From positions 1 to 7,923 of the forward strand of contig DAOWJS010000039.1 of the NCBI GenBank assembly GCA_030640255.1: 7,923 nt of DNA, in the 5' to 3' direction. Every line of letters begins with the position of its first letter. Position 1 is the stretch's first letter. Made by a program: the position numbers and the translations under genes. Positions 1 to 6,395 of this stretch are shown here, one piece after another. The notes under the pieces are model-generated. The model ran no database searches. It saw only the letters and a program-made list of their open reading frames with translations, and had not been told where the DNA came from. Origin of the DNA: Dehalococcoidales bacterium. GTDB taxonomy: Bacteria > Chloroflexota > Dehalococcoidia > Dehalococcoidales > GCA-2688105.

Positions 1-116
1 AGGCGCAGGCCTCAGGGGAACTGGCTACCCGAGACGAGGCTCTGGCTTACATTCGTGAGAGGCTATTATATGGGATACAGGCAAATTCTAAATACTATCC
101 TTCAAAGAAGGACTAA
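1..116 (+). CDS. C-terminal tail of an unidentified protein (partial)
   Basis: This is the last 37 codons of a gene that begins upstream of the window, read from base 3 and ending at TAA 114-116. The tail is helical in character (ATRDEALAYIRERLLYGIQA) and ends with a lysine-rich, polar C-terminus (YYPSKKD), which looks like a natural protein end. A second open frame (base 1 to 123) gives an Arg/Trp-rich, less protein-like reading, so I prefer frame 3. I do not recognise the family, and 37 residues are too few to assign a function. The stop codon lies inside the left arm of an AT-rich inverted repeat, so the element may have supplied or moved the original end of the gene. It precedes secD by 137 bp and may or may not be co-transcribed with it. 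Confidence 0.5.
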   Translation, partial: AQASGELATRDEALAYIRERLLYGIQANSKYYPSKKD

Positions 117-206
117 ACTCTAAACAAATTCAAATAAATAAAAACTCAAATGACCCAAACTGTTTTGAATTTGAAATTTTGAAATTAGAATTTGTTTAGG
201 ATTTAG
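113..206. repeat. AT-rich palindromic intergenic element
   Basis: Two 19-bp arms at 113-131 and 188-206 are inverted copies matching at 17 of 19 positions; both contain CTAAACAAATTC or its complement. The 56 bp between them are very AT-rich and hold further near-repeats of TTTGAA and AATTTTGAA. The short word AGGATTT recurs at 198, 219 and 242. The structure resembles the small non-coding palindromic elements (MITE- or REP-like) scattered in many genomes, but no second copy exists in this window, so mobility is inferred only. The left arm covers the stop codon of the upstream gene. As RNA it would form a long, weak, AT-rich stem; there is no GC-rich stem plus T-tract that would mark an intrinsic terminator. 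Confidence 0.5.
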
Positions 207-253
207 TATTTAGATATTAGGATTTGAAGCGAAGCGACTTTAGGATTTAATCT

Positions 254-1807
254 ATGGCTAAAAGAAATGCGCTGACTCTTATAATAATATTAGTTCTTTT
301 TGCCCTTGCCGTGTGTGTGGTTTTGCCTATTGACCAGGGAATACTGGGCAAGAAGGGGATACACCTCGGGCTTGACCTTGTCGGTGGTAGTCATTTAGTG
401 TATCAGGCTCAATTTCCTGAGGGGGCTACTGCAGAGGAAAAGAGAAGGAATATGGACAGGGCACTAATGACTATCCAGAGCCGCATTGATAAATATGGTG
501 TCACTGAGCCTATCATCCAGAAGCAGGAAGGTGAGCGCATTCTGGTGCAGCTTCCCGGGTTTACTGATATTGAAGAAGCCAAAAAGCTGGTAGAACAAAC
601 CGGTTTCCTTGAGTTTAGACAGGTTGAGCTGAATGAAGGCGAACCAGTCTGGCTTAGTGATTACCTTGAGGACTCTCCGACCACATTTTTTGATGAGAGT
701 GAGACTGGCTCCCGCCTATTTGTTGGCGAGGATAATAATCCGGTAGCCTTTTTAGTTAAGGATGAGGGGGGTAATCTCAGCTACACCGACGAGAGGGGTA
801 ACCCCGTAGATATAGAAGAACTGAAGCAGGGCTCAACAGACCTCTTATCCTGGATACCAGCCAGAGGCGATGATGGCACTCCACTCACTGGTGAATTTCT
901 GGCTAAGGCGGTGCCTCAGGTAAGTACCAAACCAACCGGGGCTGAAGCCGAGGTGGCTATTGAGTGGAACCAGGAGGGAGGGGAAATTTTCGACCAGATT
1001 GCCCAGCGCCTGTATAATTCAGGACCATACGGGTCGCCGCAGCGGGCTTTAGGTATTTTCTTAGATAATGTACTCATCTCCGCCCCCCAGATTTTGCAGC
1101 CAGAATATCATGGCACCGGAGTTATTACCGGTAATTTTTCCATAGAAGAAGTGGACCGGCTGGCTAATCTGCTTGAGTCCGGTGCTTTGCCTATGCCTTT
1201 AAAGAAACCCCCTCTCTACCAGCAGACGGTCTCGGCTACGCTGGGAGCTGACTTCATTAAGATGAGTTATAGGGCGGGGCTGATTGGAATAATATTGATT
1301 ATGCTATTTATGATTATTTACTATCGCCTGCCCGGGCTTTTAGCCAGTCTGGCGCTAATTTTTTACGGGGCATGGGTATTGGCACTATTCAAGATGTGGC
1401 CGGGTGGTGGTGTCGTCCTTACCCTGGCTGGAATTGGTGGCTTTGTCTTATCCATAGGTATGGCGGTGGATGCCAATGTCCTTATCTTTGAACGGATGAA
1501 GGAGGAATTAATAATAGGACGGACGCTGGGAGCGGCTATTGAGGCTGGCTTTAATCGGGCGTGGACGGCTATCAGGGATAGTAACATAACTACCTTTATT
1601 GTCTGTGGCATTCTTTATTGGCTAGGTAAAAATATTGTCGCTAGTGCCCCAGTAATGGGCTTTGCCCTGACCCTTTTTATCGGTGTTGCGGTAAGCATGT
1701 TCACCGCTATTGTAGTTACTCGAACCCTCCTGCGCCTGTTCGTGGGCACTCGTCTGGCGCAGCGGACTTCCCTATTTAGCCCTTATCGGGGTAAAGAAAA
1801 TGTTTGA
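254..1807 (+). CDS. secD: Protein translocase subunit SecD
   Basis: SecD is half of the SecDF membrane complex, which uses the proton gradient to pull secreted proteins through SecYEG on the outer side of the membrane. The 517-residue product has an N-terminal membrane segment (about 7-26), the family motif GLDLVGG (39-45) at the start of the periplasmic P1 domain, a P1 core running to about 310, and a C-terminal block of five membrane segments (about 338-498). The block holds the conserved GMAVDANVLIFERMKEE stretch (402-418); D406 aligns with the transmembrane aspartate reported as essential in other SecD proteins. The length is shorter than E. coli SecD (about 615) but usual for stand-alone SecD outside Proteobacteria. 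The ATG at 254 is preceded by a modest ribosome site (TAGGA, 8-nt gap). Its end overlaps secF by 8 bp, so translation is probably coupled. Confidence 0.97.
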   Translation: MAKRNALTLIIILVLFALAVCVVLPIDQGILGKKGIHLGLDLVGGSHLVYQAQFPEGATAEEKRRNMDRALMTIQSRIDKYGVTEPIIQKQEGERILVQLPGFTDIEEAKKLVEQTGFLEFRQVELNEGEPVWLSDYLEDSPTTFFDESETGSRLFVGEDNNPVAFLVKDEGGNLSYTDERGNPVDIEELKQGSTDLLSWIPARGDDGTPLTGEFLAKAVPQVSTKPTGAEAEVAIEWNQEGGEIFDQIAQRLYNSGPYGSPQRALGIFLDNVLISAPQILQPEYHGTGVITGNFSIEEVDRLANLLESGALPMPLKKPPLYQQTVSATLGADFIKMSYRAGLIGIILIMLFMIIYYRLPGLLASLALIFYGAWVLALFKMWPGGGVVLTLAGIGGFVLSIGMAVDANVLIFERMKEELIIGRTLGAAIEAGFNRAWTAIRDSNITTFIVCGILYWLGKNIVASAPVMGFALTLFIGVAVSMFTAIVVTRTLLRLFVGTRLAQRTSLFSPYRGKENV

Positions 1808-2720
1808 TATTGTCGGCAGAAGGTTCCGGTTCTTTCTCATCTCAGGCGTGGCACTTCTTATTGCCATTATTTCTCTGGCGACCATTGGTCTCCAGTCTGG
1901 GATTGAATTTAGTAGTGGTTCTATGACGACGGTGAGCTTTGAGAAGGAAGTAGACCAGGGTGAATTGAAACAAGAATTAGCTGACTTAGGTTATCCCAAT
2001 GCCATTGTCCAGAGCGAGATTCGTCCCGCTGGAGGCGGTGTTTTCTATATCCGCACCGCCGAACTAGGTGATGAGGAAAAAGCCCAGCTAGAGAATGACC
2101 TGGCTGCCAGATTTGGTAACCTCACCGAGACGGAGTTTAGCTCGGTGTCACCTATGGTAGCTGAGGAGACGGCGCAGAACGCAGCTATTGCGGTGGCGGT
2201 AGCCGCCATAGGCGTGCTTCTTTATATTACCTGGGCGTTTCGCCGGATGCCAAATCCTTTTCACTACGGCACCTGTGCCGTAATCGCCTTGGTGCACGAT
2301 ACCCTGGTGGCAATAGGAGTTTTCTCCATTCTCGGTGGCATATTAGGTTGGCAAATCAACTTAATGTTCATTACCGGTATCCTGGCGGTTATAGGCTATA
2401 GTGTAAATAATACCGTAGTTATTTTTGATAGAATCCGTGAGAATTTGACCAAGGGGGTAAGCCCCAATTTTGAGGTAGTGGTTAATAATAGCCTGGTTGG
2501 GACCCTGAGCCGTTCCTTGAATACCAGTCTAACCACACTATTGGTGGTAATAGCCCTGTTACTCTTTGTTGGGGCGTCAATTCAGAATTTCGCCGTGGTG
2601 TTACTAATTGGTATCATCGCTGGAACCTATAGCTCACTCTGTATTGCCCCCACGCTACTGGTGGTCTGGGAGAAGGGGGAGTGGGGCCGGTTTTTACGCC
2701 TGGCCGAGGCATTAAGATAG
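1800..2720 (+). CDS. secF: Protein translocase subunit SecF
   Basis: SecF is the partner of SecD in the proton-driven SecDF complex. The 306-residue protein has an N-terminal membrane segment (about 9-30), the P4 domain starting at GIEFSSGS (34-41), and five C-terminal membrane segments (about 125-290). Family signatures are VHDT (165-168), IGYSVNNTVVIFDRIREN (198-215) and LSRSLNTS (236-243). Two positions differ from the common pattern. The usual GG of GxDFxGGT reads SG here, and the usual Asp of SLNDT is N204. R238, matching the conserved transmembrane arginine, is kept. The ATG sits 8 bp inside the end of secD, as expected for coupled translation. The 3' end overlaps the end of the convergent deacetylase gene by 9 bp, leaving no room for an intergenic terminator. 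Confidence 0.96.
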   Translation: MFDIVGRRFRFFLISGVALLIAIISLATIGLQSGIEFSSGSMTTVSFEKEVDQGELKQELADLGYPNAIVQSEIRPAGGGVFYIRTAELGDEEKAQLENDLAARFGNLTETEFSSVSPMVAEETAQNAAIAVAVAAIGVLLYITWAFRRMPNPFHYGTCAVIALVHDTLVAIGVFSILGGILGWQINLMFITGILAVIGYSVNNTVVIFDRIRENLTKGVSPNFEVVVNNSLVGTLSRSLNTSLTTLLVVIALLLFVGASIQNFAVVLLIGIIAGTYSSLCIAPTLLVVWEKGEWGRFLRLAEALR

Positions 2721-3746
2721 ATTGTGGAGCCCCTTTATTGACTCAATCAGGCGAGTAATATCAGGTGCCTCAGAGCTACGTGGTGATTGACCTAGAGAGT
2801 CTTCAATATTGGTATTACCCAGTAGCACATCAAAGGTGGCTTTTACTGAGGCAGCTAAGGCGGTAAGATTATAGCCACCCTCCAGAGTGAAGACGAGACG
2901 ACCACTACATAATTCGTCAGCTAATTCCTTGATAATTTTCACCATCTGGGCAAAGCCGGTAACGCTTATCTGCATCAAGGCTAGTCCATCCGCCCAGTGG
3001 GTGTCGTAGCCGGCAGAAACCAGGATAAGTCCGGGGTTAAACCGTCTCGCCGCCGGGACGACGATTTGGACAAAGACTGATAAATATTCGGCATCACCAC
3101 AGCCAGCCGGGAGCGGGATATTAATTGTGGTTCCCTCGCCGGCTCCAATACCCGTTTCTTCAGCCTTGCCTGTTCCCGGGTAGAAGGGGTATTCATGGGT
3201 CGATATATAAAGCACCTGGGGGTCATCATAGAAGGTTCCCTGAGTTCCATTACCGTGGTGGACATCAAAATCAATGATAAGGATACGTTCCAGTTCATAT
3301 TTAGCCAAAGCATATTTAGCGGCAATAGCCACATTGTTAAATAGGCAGAAGCCCATAGCTCGCCGGGAAGTAGCGTGGTGCCCCGGAGGTCTGACTAGAG
3401 CAAAGGCGCTGCCTACCTCTCCATTCATAACTACCTCGGTTGCCTTAATAACCCCACCGGCGGCATAAATGGCTGCCTGGTAGGAGTCAGCCGACATTAC
3501 CGTATCAGCATCCAGCCAGCCGCCGCCCCTTTGAGCAGTGTCCTGGATATGTGATATATATTGTTTATCGTGCACCAGTGATATTTCTTCAACGGAGGCA
3601 GAGCGAGGCTTAACCGGCGTTAATTGCTGCTTAAGTCCGGTCTGTTCCATGTGGGAAATGATTGCCTCTAACCTCCCCGCATTCTCCACGTGCCCCCCGG
3701 TGTCGTGTTTGAGGTATATGGGGTCATAAATAATGCCTGCCTTCAT
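2712..3746 (-). CDS. Histone deacetylase family protein (AcuC / class II HDAC-like)
   Basis: This is a zinc-dependent deacetylase of the arginase/deacetylase fold. Bacterial relatives remove acetyl groups from proteins (AcuC acting on acetyl-CoA synthetase) or from acetylated polyamines; the substrate cannot be told from sequence. The 344 residues carry the full catalytic set: RPPGHH (119-124) with the paired histidines, DFDVHHGNG (159-167) with probable zinc ligands D161 and H163, SAGYDTH (244-250) with third ligand D248, and LEGGY (288-292) with catalytic Tyr292. An N-terminal HDAC-type start (YDPIYLKHDTGGHVENAGR) is also present. The protein is soluble with no signal peptide. The start is supported by AAGGAGAGG 6 nt before the ATG. 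It lies 60 bp downstream of the LysE-type gene on the same strand, so the two are probably co-transcribed. Its coding end overlaps secF tail-to-tail by 9 bp. Confidence 0.93.
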   Translation of the reverse strand: MKAGIIYDPIYLKHDTGGHVENAGRLEAIISHMEQTGLKQQLTPVKPRSASVEEISLVHDKQYISHIQDTAQRGGGWLDADTVMSADSYQAAIYAAGGVIKATEVVMNGEVGSAFALVRPPGHHATSRRAMGFCLFNNVAIAAKYALAKYELERILIIDFDVHHGNGTQGTFYDDPQVLYISTHEYPFYPGTGKAEETGIGAGEGTTINIPLPAGCGDAEYLSVFVQIVVPAARRFNPGLILVSAGYDTHWADGLALMQISVTGFAQMVKIIKELADELCSGRLVFTLEGGYNLTALAASVKATFDVLLGNTNIEDSLGQSPRSSEAPDITRLIESIKGLHNLS

Positions 3747-3784
3747 AATGTGCCTCTCCTTAGCGCTGAATTAGCCAAGTTTCA

Positions 3785-3801
3785 ATGGTAGCAGATACCA
3801 T
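3785..3801. repeat. Small hairpin between lysE-type gene and deacetylase gene
   Basis: A perfect 6-bp inverted repeat (ATGGTA / TACCAT) with a 5-nt loop sits in the 60-bp gap between the two minus-strand genes. It has no T-tract on the minus-strand side, so it is unlikely to be an intrinsic terminator. It could be a processing or regulatory stem in the two-gene message, or chance. Confidence 0.25.
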
Positions 3802-3806
3802 GCTGG

Positions 3807-4436
3807 TTAGACAAGTAGTGTGGGCCTAAACCACCGCTTGATACCTGAGACTATAAACCAGCCCCCAAAACCAACAAGTAACAGACTACAGGCAATAAAA
3901 AGACCCTCCTGAAATTTCTCTGCCCAGAGGGCGTGGGTTCTATAAATCACCACGGACACCAGTGATAGCCAGACTAAGTCGCATAGCCAGTGAACAATGA
4001 TAAACACAATTAACCCTTTCGTGCCGAAAACAACGAATCTCATCAGGAGCATACTGCCTATAGTCGCCCACCACAATAAGAAAAATGGATTAAGTCCAGT
4101 GGTAATGATGCCGGCAATGAACGCATTATAAAGTAAGTCCTTACTATCACTAATTACCTCAGCTCGAACAAGAAACATGCTTATCCCCAGCCAGATTATT
4201 ATGCCACCACCAAGTACGCTCAGTACAAGCTGCACAATGTTGTTCTTAGAGAACCGGGCAAAGCCAAAGTATATCAGCAATATCAAAGGGACTTCTATTA
4301 CCGCATGCCCCAGGGCTACTTGGGGACCAGCCCACGGAGACCAATAGCTGTGAGCCACAGCCACAGCAAACATCGGTCCGGGCATCATTACCCCGGATGA
4401 TGAAATTATCACCACGCTTAATAAAAGTGGAAGCAT
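3807..4436 (-). CDS. LysE/RhtB-family exporter
   Basis: This is a membrane exporter of the LysE superfamily, whose members export amino acids such as lysine, arginine or homoserine; the substrate here is unknown. The 209 residues are almost entirely hydrophobic, with about six membrane segments (near 3-25, 40-60, 67-90, 105-130, 143-165, 177-198). Family hallmarks are the early SSGVMMPGPMFAVAV stretch with MPGP at 18-21, GHAVIEVPLILLIYFG (43-58), and GLNPFFLLWW (114-123) opening a later segment. The length is typical for the family. The ATG at 4436 has an AAGG ribosome site 7 nt away and a possible extended -10 promoter just upstream. It is divergent from moaE and heads a likely two-gene unit with the deacetylase; no functional link between the two is obvious from sequence. 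Confidence 0.88.
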   Translation of the reverse strand: MLPLLLSVVIISSSGVMMPGPMFAVAVAHSYWSPWAGPQVALGHAVIEVPLILLIYFGFARFSKNNIVQLVLSVLGGGIIIWLGISMFLVRAEVISDSKDLLYNAFIAGIITTGLNPFFLLWWATIGSMLLMRFVVFGTKGLIVFIIVHWLCDLVWLSLVSVVIYRTHALWAEKFQEGLFIACSLLLVGFGGWFIVSGIKRWFRPTLLV

Positions 4437-4454
4437 AAGAATACCTTGGGTTAG

Positions 4455-4463
4455 ATTGTAGCA
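4455..4463 (-). promoter_or_regulatory. Possible extended -10 promoter for the lysE-type gene
   Basis: On the minus strand the sequence reads TGCTACAAT, a TG-N extended -10 followed by a TACAAT hexamer. A start of transcription about 7 nt downstream would leave a leader of only about 12 nt that still contains the AAGG ribosome site. No convincing -35 box is visible at the right distance, which is acceptable for an extended -10 promoter but lowers confidence. Confidence 0.35.
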
Positions 4464-4482
4464 TACTTGTTCCGGCGATGCC

Positions 4483-4554
4483 TCAGATTGATATGATGAG
4501 GTCGCTTACCACGCGAAGTTTGGAGGGGGTGAGGTGGACCCCGAACTCGGTCAT
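4483..4554 (-). other. Possible 23-residue minus-strand ORF or gene remnant
   Basis: An ATG at 4554 opens a 23-codon frame ending at TGA 4483-4485 (start MTEFGVHLTPSKLRVV). Third codon positions are strongly G or C (for example ACC GAG TTC GGG GTC CAC CTC), unlike the AT-rich intergenic DNA around it, which is a coding-like pattern. The frame stays open upstream for another 18 codons without a usual start codon, so the piece could be a decayed gene fragment. No clear ribosome site precedes the ATG. A TATAAC hexamer at 4561-4566 would place a transcript start at or next to the ATG (leaderless), which is speculative. I recognise no family. Confidence 0.2.
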
Positions 4555-4558
4555 CTCA
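4530..4558. repeat. Imperfect hairpin in divergent intergenic region
   Basis: TGAGGTGGACC (4530-4540) can pair with GGTCATCTCA (4549-4558) around an 8-nt loop, leaving one bulged G and one G-T pair. It lies upstream of the moaE promoter, so it would not be in the moaE leader if that promoter is used. It might be an operator-like palindrome for the divergent promoters, or a by-product of the coding-like piece it overlaps. Confidence 0.3.
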
Positions 4559-4586
4559 GGGTTATAAACAATCTTTTGGGTATTAC

Positions 4587-4615
4587 TTGAGTTCGTAAGT
4601 TTAATACATTATACT
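4587..4615 (+). promoter_or_regulatory. Probable sigma-70-type promoter for moaE-nurA
   Basis: TTGAGT (4587-4592) and TATACT (4610-4615) are separated by exactly 17 bp and resemble the housekeeping consensus closely. Transcription would start near 4622, giving a leader of about 45 nt before moaE. No other -35/-10 pair of this quality is visible between lysE and moaE. Confidence 0.6.
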
Positions 4616-4666
4616 CTGCAAATAGAGGATTAATGGCTGGGAGGTCATAGCAAACGGGATATTGAA

Positions 4667-5050
4667 ATGGTCAGGATAACGGACAGGGACTTCTCGGTAG
4701 AGGAAATAATCGGCGGAATGAACAATCCGAAGATAGGGGCTATCATAACCTATCTGGGCGTGGTGCGTAGCTTCTCGGAAGGGAGGGAGGTGGCGGGGAT
4801 TGAGTTTGACGATGACGAGGCGGCAATTGATAAAGTTAGGGAGTTAGCCGATAAGGCACTTGAGGACTTTGATGTCGCCGATGTGGCTATAGTGCATCGC
4901 GTGGGACAGCTAAAGGTTGGGGATAAGCTCCTGCTTATCGCGGTGAGCGCTTCTCATCGCCAGCCGGCTTTTGCTGCCTGTATGAGTATAATAGATGGGG
5001 TTAAGGGCATACACTCCGCCTGGGGAAGGGAATGCTATAAAGGTAGTTAA
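4667..5050 (+). CDS. moaE: Molybdopterin synthase catalytic subunit MoaE (divergent active site)
   Basis: MoaE is the large subunit of molybdopterin synthase, which converts cyclic pyranopterin monophosphate to molybdopterin using sulfur delivered by MoaD. The 127-residue protein shows the family layout: GAIITYLGVVRSFSEGR (24-40), a helix rich in acid and base (50-68), VHRVGQLKVGD (76-86), SASHRQPAFAACMSIIDGVK (94-113) with the conserved His97-Arg98 and the active-site lysine K113. The end is unusual: the typical PIWKKE segment reads HSAWGRE (116-122), so the second conserved lysine is Gly120, and only five residues follow instead of the usual tail. E. coli MoaE has about 150 residues. The ATG at 4667 has only a weak ribosome site; an in-frame stop at 4631 limits extension, with CTG 4637 the only other start-like codon. 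No moaD is next to it; nurA follows after 24 bp. Confidence 0.85.
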   Translation: MVRITDRDFSVEEIIGGMNNPKIGAIITYLGVVRSFSEGREVAGIEFDDDEAAIDKVRELADKALEDFDVADVAIVHRVGQLKVGDKLLLIAVSASHRQPAFAACMSIIDGVKGIHSAWGRECYKGS

Positions 5051-5074
5051 AATCAAGAGGCGGGGGCGAGAGAG

Positions 5075-6271
5075 GTGTCTTTAGATTTAACTAAGATAGT
5101 TTCGCAGGTTGGCGGTATGGTTGCCAGGCTGAAGGCGGGCAGTGAGGAGAGGCGGAACCGTCTCCAGCAGGCGCTGACTGTTCTCCATAACCAGGCTGGC
5201 GAGCTGGAGTCCTTAACCAGAAAGATTGCCTCCAGTAAGACTACCTGGCTGGTAGCTGGTCTGGTGGATGGGCTTGACCGGCGCTATGAAGCCCCACCCC
5301 TCCCCGCCGAATTCACCATTCTGGCTACTGACGGCTCTCATATTGATGTTGACCGGCACAAGTCAACCAGGTGTTACCTGATAAATATAGGTGCTGTCAA
5401 TCTCCATTATGGTGCCCAGCCTAGCGCGAGCCTAGATAGCTTCCCCTGCCTCTATTCCAGTGATGAAGACTTAGTTGTTACGCCAGCCGGGGTCAGGGGT
5501 CGTGAGCAACCAGTAGAAGGCGTGCTTCTGGGTATCAAGCGCAGCGTCGAGGAGTGCCATCGGCTGGCGGAACTGGCTGCCGAGCTGCCTTTGGGCAGTT
5601 CCTCCCTGGCTCTGATTGATGGCTCGCTTATTCTCTGGAGTCTGGAGGCTTTCCCTGAGTTTGTCGCTGAGGCGCTGCTGGATAAAGGCTTTCTAAACTA
5701 TCTTGATGACATCAGGAAGCTCAACAATGGTAGGAGGCTGGCTCTGGCCAGCTATATCAGCTTTCCTCGCTCTACCGATGTGGTTAATGCCCTGCGGGTC
5801 GCCCTTTGCCCTCATGAGATTGTTGACACTGACCGCTATTGCAATGCCTGTGAAACGCGGGAGTGTGATGAGGTCGCCGGTGTTCGGGACCGGGAGCTAT
5901 TCTTAAATTTACTGGCAGAGGGGGAAAGGACAGCCCTGTTTATCAGCCCGTCCAAAATCCAGAAGCGCTACGGAAGGCACCGGGTTTACTTTTTCTACCT
6001 CAGGGTGGATGATGAAATAGCCCGGGTTGAGGTTCCCCAGTGGGTAGCTACTGATAAGGAGTTGCTTAATCTGGTTCATTCCCTGGTTTTAGACCAGTGC
6101 CGACGTGGGCTGGGATATCCGGTGGCGTTAAGCGAGGCTCACGAACAGGCGGTGGTAACCGCCAGTGATAGAGAGCAGTTCTGGCAGTTGGTGGAGTCGT
6201 CTCTGGTAGAAGAAAATCTACCCAGCCTCACCTCCGCCAAGAGCCAGAGCAAAAGAACGAGGTGGGTTTAG
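5075..6271 (+). CDS. nurA: NurA-family DNA nuclease
   Basis: NurA is a manganese-dependent 5'-3' exonuclease and endonuclease that works with the HerA translocase to trim DNA ends; in archaea they act with Mre11-Rad50. The 398-residue product shows an N-terminal helical stretch (15-55), the first metal motif ATDGSHIDVDRH (84-95, D86), the second LALIDGSLILW (178-188, D182), the YISFPRSTDVVNALR block (227-241), and a C-terminal GYPVALSEAHEQAVV (347-361) with H356 and E357 as the likely late catalytic residues. A four-cysteine cluster (C245, C256, C259, C264) lies between the second motif and the C-terminal block. The start is GTG 5075; an in-frame stop at 5048 excludes longer starts. It follows moaE by 24 bp and so probably shares its promoter. 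A HAS-barrel-like gene and herA lie downstream, beyond a repeat-bounded island. Confidence 0.88.
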   Translation: MSLDLTKIVSQVGGMVARLKAGSEERRNRLQQALTVLHNQAGELESLTRKIASSKTTWLVAGLVDGLDRRYEAPPLPAEFTILATDGSHIDVDRHKSTRCYLINIGAVNLHYGAQPSASLDSFPCLYSSDEDLVVTPAGVRGREQPVEGVLLGIKRSVEECHRLAELAAELPLGSSSLALIDGSLILWSLEAFPEFVAEALLDKGFLNYLDDIRKLNNGRRLALASYISFPRSTDVVNALRVALCPHEIVDTDRYCNACETRECDEVAGVRDRELFLNLLAEGERTALFISPSKIQKRYGRHRVYFFYLRVDDEIARVEVPQWVATDKELLNLVHSLVLDQCRRGLGYPVALSEAHEQAVVTASDREQFWQLVESSLVEENLPSLTSAKSQSKRTRWV

Positions 6272-6289
6272 GATTATGTTTGACCTCAC

Positions 6290-6365
6290 CCCCTTTATCC
6301 CCCTCTCCTTAAAAGGAGAGGGGGAGGAGAGGTTTTGAAGGGGCTTCGCCCCTTCAGACTTCCCT
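6290..6365 (+). repeat. Modular palindromic repeat, copy A
   Basis: In order the element holds CCCCTTTATCC (6290-6300), a perfect 12-bp inverted repeat (6299-6310 with 6313-6324, arm CCCCCTCTCCTT), TTTT (6333-6336), a 9-bp stem TGAAGGGGC / GCCCCTTCA with a 3-nt loop (6336-6356), and CAGAC (6355-6359) followed by TTCCCTT. The same modules in the same order, but on the opposite strand, are found at 6935-7038. It thus belongs to a dispersed palindromic repeat family of REP/BIME type. It sits directly after nurA; a stem this strong may also stabilise or end the nurA message, although no T-tract follows the first stem as a classic terminator needs. Confidence 0.7.
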
Positions 6366-6380
6366 TAGTAATAAAGGGAA
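6360..6380. repeat. Hairpin before the membrane-protein gene
   Basis: TTCCCTT (6360-6366) and AAGGGAA (6374-6380) form a perfect 7-bp stem with a 7-nt AT-rich loop. It begins where repeat copy A ends and stops one base before the AAAGGAGG ribosome site of the next gene, so it could influence access to that site. Confidence 0.35.
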
Positions 6381-6388
6381 AAAGGAGG
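6381..6388 (+). promoter_or_regulatory. Strong ribosome binding site (6396 gene)
   Basis: AAAGGAGG lies 7 nt before the ATG at 6396. It is the best ribosome site in the window and fixes the start of the membrane-protein gene. It lies outside the repeat modules. Confidence 0.8.
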
Positions 6389-6395
6389 ACAAAAA

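Noticed and set aside
1363..1611. 82-codon open frame on the minus strand inside secD
   Set aside because: It lies entirely antisense to the conserved membrane block of secD; its composition is a by-product of that coding sequence and no ribosome site or family pattern is seen.
2981..3334. 117-codon minus-strand frame inside the deacetylase gene
   Set aside because: Same strand but shifted frame of a gene with all catalytic motifs intact; the reading is rich in Met, Ser and Arg without any motif.
4493..4567. 24-codon plus-strand frame starting ATGATG in the same intergenic region
   Set aside because: No ribosome site, less biased third positions than the minus-strand frame over the same bases, and no similarity I recognise.
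4633..4650. Five-codon leader frame (MAGRS) before moaE
   Set aside because: The ribosome-site gap is only about 3 nt and the frame is too short to separate from chance.
4493..4666. Molybdenum-cofactor riboswitch upstream of moaE
   Set aside because: I looked for one because of moaE, but the hairpin at 4530-4558 lies before the good promoter, and the 45-nt leader is too short for the known aptamer.
6299..6324. Intrinsic terminator after nurA
   Set aside because: The stem is strong but no T-tract follows its 3' arm, and the same structure recurs as part of a dispersed repeat at 6976-7002, so repeat is the better call.
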